A stretch of 5,648 bases of DNA from an uncultured Microbacterium sp. (GTDB lineage Bacteria > Actinomycetota > Actinomycetes > Actinomycetales > Microbacteriaceae). This document shows positions 1-5,131 of this stretch, piece by piece. The stretch is from positions 1-5,648 of the forward strand of contig CALKHM010000073.1 of assembly GCA_937988695.1 (NCBI GenBank), written 5' to 3'. The stretch's first letter is position 1; each line of letters starts with the position of its first letter. The position numbers were made by a program, and so were the translations under genes. The notes under the pieces were generated by a model. That model saw only the letters and a list, made by a program, of their open reading frames with translations, had not been told where the DNA came from and did not search any database.

Positions 1-59
1 CCATCCCCGCGTACACTGAAGCGATCGATGGTATGGTTACGCCAGCTGGCACCCGCCAG

Positions 60-86
60 TGCCGAACCACCCCCTCGGTTCCGGCA
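60..86. repeat. Imperfect inverted repeat (possible hairpin)
   Basis: TGCCGAACC at 60-68 pairs with GGTT-C-CGGCA at 77-86, giving nine base pairs with one bulged C and an 8-nt C-rich loop. It overlaps another small stem (GGCAC 48-52 with GTGCC 59-63), so the two could form alternative structures. No T-run follows on either strand, so an intrinsic terminator is only weakly supported. Its role is unknown. Confidence 0.4.
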
Positions 87-419
87 TTCCACCATGCGGA
101 CGAACCGTGTACCCATCCAGGTCGTCAGGGACGAGTGGCATCCCCCCTCGCCGTGATCCCCTGTCGAACGGGCTCCGGCGAGCCAGGCAGTTCCGCCGCT
201 CGTTGGGAACACACACGATGTTGTGGTCCGAACTTCTGACCAAGCGGCAGCGCAAGTGCCGCATGACCACCAAGATTCCCCTCACCTTCCGCGAACCGAT
301 GTGGTGTCGTGATGACATCGATCTGGGCAATTTTCGCGGCTATTCCCCCAACAGCCCGCCTCGCTAGGCCGCGCCAGCTCGCATGCGGGCGGCGCTCCGT
401 GTTCCCGAAGCCGTTTCCG

Positions 420-467
420 CCCCGACGATCGCGTCGGGGGCGCGTCTTGCCGTTCCCCGGCACGGCA
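420..467 (+). promoter_or_regulatory. Structured 5' leader of the CAP-domain gene
   Basis: Two adjacent hairpins precede the CAP gene start. The first is CCCCGACG (420-427), loop ATCG, CGTCGGGG (432-439): a perfect 8-bp stem. The second is TGCCGT (448-453), an 8-nt loop, and ACGGCA (462-467). They end 12 nt before the AGGA ribosome binding site at 480-483. The position suggests an RNA leader that could affect stability or translation. I cannot match it to a named riboswitch class; the conserved core of the c-di-AMP (ydaO) class was looked for and not seen. Confidence 0.35.
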
Positions 468-491
468 GGGCCACCAGCGAGGAACCACACC

Positions 492-1149
492 ATGAGCACA
501 ACCCCCACCACCAGGAACCGATCCATGCTCGGTCGGACCTCCCATCTCGTCACCGCGTCTGCCGTCGGGCTGGCGCGCGCTCGGCGAGAACGTCGCGATG
601 GGACAGCCCTCGCCTCAGGCCATGGAGGCGGCCTGGATGAACTCCCCTGGCCACCGGGCGAACATCCTCGGCTCGTACACCCACGTCGGCGTCGCGTTCA
701 TCGTGGCGAACGGGTACACCTGGGGCGTCGAGGTCTTCGCGAAGTACCCGACGACCGCCAAGGCCAAACCGAAGGCGGCGGCGCCCCCCAAGAGCGCCCC
801 GGCCAAGACCGCCTCGAAGAGCGCTGCGACTACGCCGCGCAAGCCCGCACCGGCCAAGATCGCACCCGTCAAGCCCGCACCGGCCCCGAAGCGCGCCCCG
901 GCAAAGCCCAGCCCCGGGCCGACCCCGGCCGCGACCGCCACGCCCCGTCCGACGATGACGCCGAGCCCGACGGCATCCCTGCTGCCGGCGCCCTCGTCGT
1001 CGACGACGCCCGTCGCGGTGGCCATCGCGGGGCCGGCAGCACCGGCGAGCAGCACCGCGCCGCTCGCCCCATCGCTGGGCATCGCGGTGCTCGTCCTCGG
1101 CGTGGGCGCCACGGCGTTCGCCATGGTCCGCCGCCGTCGCGCGCCCTGA
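492..1149 (+). pseudogene. Broken CAP/SCP-domain secreted protein with internal deletion and frame change
   Basis: An ATG at 492, 8 nt after AGGA (480-483), opens a basic, signal-like N-terminus (MSTTPTTRNRSMLGRTSHLV then TASAVGLA). At about 560-575 the sequence passes straight into the C-terminal half of a CAP (SCP/PR-1) domain, but in a different frame: GWRALGENVAMGQ, WMNSPGHRANIL (634-669), then YTWGVEVFA near 715-741. The CAP frame has a stop at 493-495 and no normal start before the internal ATG at 598. Intact bacterial CAP proteins have roughly 80-100 more residues between signal peptide and GEN motif, including a conserved His, so a deletion not divisible by three is the simplest reading. 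The downstream part is intact: a Lys/Pro/Ala-rich linker (about 754-950), a Ser/Thr/Pro stretch, a membrane segment (1075-1128) and an RRRRAP tail. No LPXTG motif is seen. An assembly error is the main alternative. Confidence 0.82.
841..885 (+). repeat. 15-bp direct repeat in the linker of the CAP gene
   Basis: AAGCCCGCACCGGCC occurs at 841-855 and again at 871-885, a 30-bp period. It encodes KPAPA within the Lys/Pro/Ala-rich linker. Unit duplication by replication slippage is the likely origin of this low-complexity region. Confidence 0.75.
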
Positions 1150-1161
1150 CGTCGGCGTCGG

Positions 1162-1818
1162 TCACGCGCCGGCGTCGGCAAGATAGTGGACGACGGCCAG
1201 CACCCGGCGATGGTCGTCGTCGTTGGGCGCCAGACCGAGATGGTCGTAGATGTGCGACACGTGATGCACCACGGCCTTCTCGCTGATGCGCAGCACGTGC
1301 GCGATGAAGGCGTTGCTGCGCCCGGCGGCCACCAGCGCCAGCACGTCATGCTGACGTCCGGTGAGTGCGGCCAGCGGCGCCGCCGCTCCCGCGCGCGCGA
1401 TCAGCAGCTCGACGACTTCCGGGTCCAGCACCGTCGCCCCGCTGTGAACGCGCCGCAGGTCCGCGCAGAACGCCCCGACATCGCCGATCCGCTGCTTGAG
1501 CAGGTAGCCTGTGCCAGCCGACGGGCGCGCCAGGAGCTCCGCGGCATAGCGCCTCTGCACATACTGCGACAGCACGACGATCGGCATCGCCGGCTGCGCG
1601 ACGCGGATGCGCAACGCCGCACGCAGACCTTCGTCGGTGAACTCCGGCGGCATCCGGATGTCGGTGAGCACCAGCTCCGGTCCGGTCTGCGCGGCCAGGC
1701 GCGTCACCTCGTCTCCCGTGTGCGCGACGGCGACGACCTCGAACCCTCCGTCGCGCTCGAGCACCGAGATGAGGCCCTCCCGCAGCAGGGTGTCGTCCTC
1801 ACCGATCAGGATCCGCAT
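1162..1818 (-). CDS. NarL/LuxR-family response regulator
   Basis: This 218-residue protein is a DNA-binding response regulator, the cytoplasmic output half of a two-component system. The receiver domain (about 1-120) has the acidic pocket E7-D8-D9, the phosphoacceptor D53 in VLTDIRMPP, S84 in VVLSQ and the conserved lysine K108 in YLLKQ. A LuxR-type helix-turn-helix follows (about 150-210: LTGRQHDVLALVAAGRSN, then ISEKAVVHHVSHIYDHLGL). Length and domain order are normal for the NarL family, and no key residue is missing. The ATG at 1818 has a GGAG box 5 nt upstream and overlaps the end of the kinase gene by 13 bp, which points to translational coupling and a shared transcript. The stop lies 12 nt from the convergent CAP pseudogene end with no obvious terminator between them. 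The kinase encoded upstream is its likely partner; the target genes are not shown by the sequence. Confidence 0.97.
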   Translation of the reverse strand: MRILIGEDDTLLREGLISVLERDGGFEVVAVAHTGDEVTRLAAQTGPELVLTDIRMPPEFTDEGLRAALRIRVAQPAMPIVVLSQYVQRRYAAELLARPSAGTGYLLKQRIGDVGAFCADLRRVHSGATVLDPEVVELLIARAGAAAPLAALTGRQHDVLALVAAGRSNAFIAHVLRISEKAVVHHVSHIYDHLGLAPNDDDHRRVLAVVHYLADAGA

Positions 1819-3587
1819 GGAAGCTCCATTCTCACGGTGGTTCCGGCCCCGACCGCGCTGTTCACCTTCAGCGTGCCGCCCAGCGCTCCGACGCGGTCGG
1901 TGATCCCCCGCATACCGTGCCCGCTGCCGTCGGTGCCACCCACGCCGTCGTCGCCGACGGTCACCGCCAGCACGCCGCCGTGCCGCGTCAGATGGATGCT
2001 GACCCGATCGGCCTGAGCGTGCTTGACGGCGTTGCTGAGCAGTTCCGCGACGACGAAGTACGCCGTGGAACGCGCCGGCTCACCCACCGGCACCTCGAGC
2101 TCGCCCGTCACGGTCGTGGGCACCGGCATCCGGTCGGCAAGATCCTCGACCGCCGCGACGAGGCCCCGTTCGACCAGCAACGGCGGCATGACCGTGAATA
2201 CCAGACCGCGCACCCGCGCCGCTGCCTCGTCGATCCGGCCACGAAGACGCACGGCATCCTCGGACGCGGCCTGAGGCATGTCCGGCCGCATCGCCAGCTG
2301 CTGCGCCTGGACGGCCAGCAGCACCAGCTGCGCCTGGAGCCCGTCGTGCAGGTCGCGAGCGATCCGCTCGCGCTCACGATCGGCCGCGGCGACCAGGCGC
2401 GCCCGCGATTCGCGCACGGCACGTTGCTCGGCCCGCAGCTCCACCTCCAGTCGCTGCCGGTCCATGGCCAGGGCGATGACCCGGGCCGCAGCGCGAATCG
2501 TGCGGAGGTCGTCGGCGGCCGCGGGATCGTAGACGATGGCGCCGATCCGGCCGCCGTCGACCTCCACCGGAACCGCCGCACGATGCGCTCCGGGCTCGGG
2601 CAGCATCACCGGGTGGCCATCGGCGTCGACGAACTCGTCCGCGCCCGTGCGCAGGAACGCCAGCTGCACGGAGGGATCCCCCAGCACGTCGGCCAGCGCC
2701 GGTGCCAGCCTGTCGCGGTCGTCGGCGGCCAGTCGCACGCTGAGCTCCTCGAGCTCGCCCACCCGCGTGAATCCGCCGACCATCAGCGCCGTGAGGAACG
2801 CCAGCGGGACCAGGCCCACGACGATGCCTTGGATCAACTGCGCGTCGACGTCGTCCAGCCCGGTGACCGGAGCGACAAGGTCGGGGATCAGCGGCACGGC
2901 CAGGACCGCAAGACCGCCGTAGAGGTACAGCGGCGCGAGCACACGAGCGCGTGCCGGCGTCGCGCGACGCCACCGCAACGCCAGCACCACGGCGGTGGCG
3001 ACCATCACCGCGATGCCCACCACGATCTGCACGTTGTGCGCCACGGCCGCAAGATCAGGGCGATCGGCCAGTGCGAGCGTTCCCCGCATCGACTGCGACG
3101 GCTCGAACAGGTACTGAGGCGCCTGCAGCACGATGCTCACCACGTATCCGGCCACGACGATCAGTCGCGAGATCCCGCTGCGACAGCGTCCCGAGGGGAA
3201 CGCGTGCAGCAGATGCACGAGCACCGCCAACGGCATCGTCGCCAGGATCACCCCCACCGCGGATGCCGCGGGCGCCGCCAGGCCCGCCGTGCCTGCCGCC
3301 AGCATGCTCAGTGCGCCGAGCATCAGCAGCGCGCCCATCCTGTTGTGGGGTCTGCGCATCGAGGCCACCTGTCCGGCCACGGCGAACACGACGGCCGCCG
3401 CAGGCAAGACCAACGGCACCCACCACGGCTCGCCACCGTCGGCCAAGAGGAGCGCGGCTTCGACCCAGGCGAACGTCACCAGGGTCGCGGTCAGCAGGCC
3501 CAGCCCCGGACGGCGCCGAGCGGGCGCGGAACGGATTCGAGGCGCAGAGGTGGACCCAGGTCCATTGTCGACGGATGTCACACCCAT
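1806..3587 (-). CDS. Membrane sensor histidine kinase (HisKA_3 / HATPase_c)
   Basis: The 593-residue kinase should autophosphorylate in response to a signal and pass phosphate to the regulator encoded just downstream. The N-terminal part (about 27-272) has seven or eight hydrophobic segments and no large extracellular domain, so the signal is probably sensed in or near the membrane. Residues about 280-385 form a cytoplasmic, GAF-like linker ending in a charged helix. The HisKA_3 box is RERERIARDLHDGLQ with phosphoacceptor H414. The ATPase domain has its N box in VAELLSNAVKHA (N519), the VGDDGVGG box (D546, D547) and a GHGMRGITDRVGALGG lid. All catalytic motifs look intact. I chose the ATG at 3587, about 26 residues before the first membrane segment; its ribosome binding site is weak. 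An in-frame GTG at 3581 is possible. An ATG at 3671 is unlikely because it sits inside the ribosome-binding region of the divergent gene. The open frame continuing left of the start is antisense to that gene. Confidence 0.95.
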   Translation of the reverse strand: MGVTSVDNGPGSTSAPRIRSAPARRRPGLGLLTATLVTFAWVEAALLLADGGEPWWVPLVLPAAAVVFAVAGQVASMRRPHNRMGALLMLGALSMLAAGTAGLAAPAASAVGVILATMPLAVLVHLLHAFPSGRCRSGISRLIVVAGYVVSIVLQAPQYLFEPSQSMRGTLALADRPDLAAVAHNVQIVVGIAVMVATAVVLALRWRRATPARARVLAPLYLYGGLAVLAVPLIPDLVAPVTGLDDVDAQLIQGIVVGLVPLAFLTALMVGGFTRVGELEELSVRLAADDRDRLAPALADVLGDPSVQLAFLRTGADEFVDADGHPVMLPEPGAHRAAVPVEVDGGRIGAIVYDPAAADDLRTIRAAARVIALAMDRQRLEVELRAEQRAVRESRARLVAAADRERERIARDLHDGLQAQLVLLAVQAQQLAMRPDMPQAASEDAVRLRGRIDEAAARVRGLVFTVMPPLLVERGLVAAVEDLADRMPVPTTVTGELEVPVGEPARSTAYFVVAELLSNAVKHAQADRVSIHLTRHGGVLAVTVGDDGVGGTDGSGHGMRGITDRVGALGGTLKVNSAVGAGTTVRMELPCGS

Positions 3588-3674
3588 AAGAATTACTCGC
3601 GTTCCGGGTCGGCGCCGCGTGATCGTGGTGAATTCTTCCACCGACCCTCTGGGGTAGAAAGGGCAGGACATCGC
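3588..3674. promoter_or_regulatory. Divergent promoter region with two interleaved inverted repeats
   Basis: This 87-bp region must hold the promoters of both the kinase operon and the beta-helix gene. It contains AAGAATT (3588-3594) facing AATTCTT (3631-3637), and GGGTCGG (3606-3612) facing CCGACCC (3641-3647). The first pair is centred 43 bp apart, about four helical turns, which suits two bound dimers. GGGGTAGAAA at 3651-3660 is a possible -10 element for the plus-strand gene, but no clear -35 is seen. The operator role is inferred from position and symmetry only. Confidence 0.45.
3665..3668 (+). promoter_or_regulatory. Ribosome binding site of the beta-helix gene
   Basis: AGGA lies 6 nt before the ATG at 3675. 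Together with the signal peptide that begins directly at that ATG, it fixes the start and rules out the long upstream extension of the same open frame. Confidence 0.8.
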
Positions 3675-4784
3675 ATGAGGACTCCTTGGAGGCCGCTCGC
3701 CATCGGCGCGGCCGCCGCAGCCATGGCGCTGGCAGGCGTAGCCGCCCCCGCATTCGCGGGCACCACATCGTGCACGCCGGATGTGGGCGGTACCGGGCTG
3801 AGCGCCGCCGTGGTGGCGCATGCGCACCAGCGCATCGCGAACAGGACCATCGACGCCACCGGCTGTGACGTCGGCATCTATGTGGGGGCGGCCGCCCCCG
3901 GCGTGACGATCAACCACGTCAGCGTCACCGGGGCGGCCGCACAGGGCATCTTCGCCGAGCGCACGTCGCACCTGCGCATCCAGAACTCGACGGTGGAGCA
4001 CAACGGCTTCGGCACCGTCGACGAGTCCGCGCCGCCGCTGGAGGGCAGCGGTGTGCACTCGTACATCGGTCAGGCGTTCGCCATCAGCGTCTTCGGCGTC
4101 ACCGACGCGTTCATCTCGGGGAACACCGTCGTCGACAACGGGCGCGGCGGCATCGGCATCATGGACAACGGACCGTTCGATCCGGGTGCCATGATGCAGA
4201 ACCAGAACCCGTCGGCGAGCCTGGTCGGCTCCTCCGACATCACGGTGGTCGGCAACCACATGTCGGCCGACCTCAACGGCTGCGCGCTGGTCGCGGCGAC
4301 GCAGAACCTGAACGGACAGCTGCGGAACCTGCGACTGATCGGCAACGTGATCACCGGGACCGGTGTGGTGCCGGGCCTCGGCGGCGACGTCGGTGGCATC
4401 GTCGTGGCTGCCGACCTGCCCGGTTCGTCGGTGCGAGATGTCGCGGTCACCGCCAACCACGTCAGCAACTCGCTGGAGGGCGGCGTGATCGTCAACGCGG
4501 AGGCTCCCGGCTCGACCACGCAGAACGTGCGGGTGGTGGGCAACGTGCTCACGGGCAACAACTGGGGTGCGCAGGAGGCGCCGCAGACGGCGGGCGTCAT
4601 CGTGTTCGCGAACCCCGCGGCAGCCGGTGCGCCGGTGCCGCCGCGCAACATCGCGACGAGCGTGATCGGCAACCACATGTCTGCGCAGTTCTACGGCGTC
4701 TGGACGATGGGCCCGAACCGGCCGGTCGTCCGTGGCAACTCGATCAGCGTGACGGAAGGCGGCGTGCCGATCTCGTTCAACTGA
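3675..4784 (+). CDS. Secreted right-handed parallel beta-helix repeat protein
   Basis: This 369-residue protein starts with a clear signal peptide: basic MRTPWRP, an Ala-rich hydrophobic core, and cleavage expected after APAFA (residue 28). The rest is made of beta-helix coils. Short turns recur with a conserved Asn: GNTVVDNG (149), GNHMSADLNG (193), GNVITGTG (223), ANHVSNSLEGG (260), GNVLTGNNWG (289), GNHMSAQFYG (332) and GNSISVTEGG (354). Three cysteines (33, 64, 203) are present, and no membrane anchor or sorting motif is seen, so the protein is probably released or held loosely at the surface. Beta-helix folds of the pectate lyase/NosD type often bind or cut polysaccharides, but I see no recognisable catalytic set, so no enzyme activity is assigned. 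It is divergent from the two-component operon and followed within 15 nt by a strong terminator, so it is probably transcribed alone. Confidence 0.93.
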   Translation: MRTPWRPLAIGAAAAAMALAGVAAPAFAGTTSCTPDVGGTGLSAAVVAHAHQRIANRTIDATGCDVGIYVGAAAPGVTINHVSVTGAAAQGIFAERTSHLRIQNSTVEHNGFGTVDESAPPLEGSGVHSYIGQAFAISVFGVTDAFISGNTVVDNGRGGIGIMDNGPFDPGAMMQNQNPSASLVGSSDITVVGNHMSADLNGCALVAATQNLNGQLRNLRLIGNVITGTGVVPGLGGDVGGIVVAADLPGSSVRDVAVTANHVSNSLEGGVIVNAEAPGSTTQNVRVVGNVLTGNNWGAQEAPQTAGVIVFANPAAAGAPVPPRNIATSVIGNHMSAQFYGVWTMGPNRPVVRGNSISVTEGGVPISFN

Positions 4785-4797
4785 TCCGATGAGTGAC

Positions 4798-4833
4798 CGA
4801 GTGGGGTCTCCGGCGCGCCGGAGGCCCCACTCG
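4798..4833 (+). terminator. Intrinsic terminator of the beta-helix gene
   Basis: Two 18-nt arms form a nearly perfect inverted repeat: CGAGTGGGG-T-CTCCGGCG against CGCCGGAG-G-CCCCACTCG. The only irregular pair is T against G, which is a G-U wobble in RNA. The hairpin begins 13 nt after the stop codon. Only a weak pyrimidine run (CGTCTTCC) follows, as is common in high-GC actinobacteria. Its symmetry means it could also stop transcription arriving from the convergent DUF559 gene. Confidence 0.88.
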
Positions 4834-4855
4834 CGTCTTCCGTGCGTTGCGCTCC
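4834..4855. repeat. 22-bp exact direct repeat, copy 1 (intergenic)
   Basis: These 22 bases (starting CGTCTTCCGTG, ending TTGCGCTCC) recur exactly at 5269-5290 inside the DUF559 gene. This copy lies immediately after the terminator hairpin. The flanks of the two copies do not match. Chance identity of this length in a 5.6-kb window is very unlikely. Confidence 0.9.
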
Positions 4856-4901
4856 CTCGGCATCCGCCCTCGCCCTCGTCGTCCGCCCTTGCGCCGCGCG
4901 A

Positions 4902-4961
4902 GGAGATCTCACCGAATGAGGACGAAAACCCGCGATCCGCCCCTCATCTCGTGAGATCTCC
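4902..4961. repeat. 60-nt interrupted palindrome
   Basis: GGAGATCTCAC (4902-4912) is matched by its exact reverse complement GTGAGATCTCC (4951-4961). Inside them, TGAGG (4917-4921) pairs with CCTCA (4942-4946) after a symmetric 4-by-4 nt internal loop. Each outer arm also contains the 8-nt palindrome GAGATCTC. The result would be a long stem with a roughly 20-nt loop. It is distinct from the terminator 68 nt earlier. It could be a second terminator, a small MITE/REP-like element or a protein-binding site; the sequence does not decide. Confidence 0.75.
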
Positions 4962-4987
4962 GCAGCTCGTGCGGGCGTGGCGGCGCA

Positions 4988-5107
4988 GGACGCCGCAGGA
5001 TGCGGCGGGATGCGGCGGGATGCGGCGGGGGTGCGGGATACGGCGGGGCGCGTGCAGGAGGCCCGCGGGATGCGGCGGGGCGGCCGCGGATGCGGCGAGG
5101 GCGCCGC
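4988..5107. repeat. Degenerate 10-bp tandem repeat tract
   Basis: The unit GGATGCGGCG occurs exactly at 4998, 5008, 5018, 5068 and 5088. All starts are spaced by multiples of 10, with degenerate units between them and at the edges (for example GGATACGGCG at 5036, out of register by 2). The tract lies in the convergent intergenic region, reaching to within about 25 nt of the DUF559 stop. Because 10 is not a multiple of three, the frames through it give low-complexity peptides on both strands, which argues against coding. Confidence 0.8.
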
Positions 5108-5131
5108 ACGCGGCTTGCCGAGGCGGAGGCC

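Larger units (their letters stand above)
1..491. other. Gene-free upstream region with small inverted repeats
   Basis: No reading frame here on either strand resembles a known family, has a good start and ribosome binding site, or continues convincingly from the left edge. The stretch from about 200 to 350 is less GC-rich than the genes, as expected for intergenic DNA. It holds a 10-nt palindrome (GCCAGCTGGC, 41-50), GGCAC/GTGCC arms at 48-52 and 59-63, and a 9-bp stem with one bulged base between 60-68 and 77-86. A TACACT hexamer at 12-17 could be a -10 element, but its -35 region lies outside the window. The last 80 nt look like a structured leader and are described separately. Confidence 0.6.

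Noticed and set aside
37..141. 34-residue minus-strand peptide starting MPLVPDDLDGYTV
   Set aside because: The purine-rich run touches the ATG with no spacing, no family is recognised, and the frame overlaps several hairpins.
380..491. c-di-AMP (ydaO) riboswitch before the CAP gene
   Set aside because: This was considered because cell-wall hydrolases often carry it, but the conserved core sequences of that class could not be found by eye.
309..1286. Single 325-residue plus-strand protein through the CAP region
   Set aside because: Only its part from 492 to about 565 looks real (signal-peptide start). After that it is an out-of-frame Arg-rich shadow of the CAP domain and linker.
1917..3674. 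Plus-strand open frame running into the beta-helix gene from the left
   Set aside because: It is antisense to the kinase and is a His/Arg/Gln-rich shadow. The beta-helix protein has its own ribosome binding site and signal peptide at 3675.
3588..4676. Minus-strand open frame continuing more than 350 residues before the kinase start
   Set aside because: It is antisense to the beta-helix gene, is rich in Arg, Asp, His and Val with no domain, and arises from the lack of stops in high-GC DNA. The kinase membrane segments begin only after 3587.
4691..5109. Minus-strand frames in the convergent intergenic region
   Set aside because: The Pro/Arg/Ala-rich peptides are a product of the 10-bp repeat and terminator. 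The GAQRTED match to DUF559 comes only from the 22-bp repeat and does not extend further.
4788..5131. CRISPR array
   Set aside because: The 10-bp units are too short and contiguous, with no spacers of constant length and no cas genes in the window.
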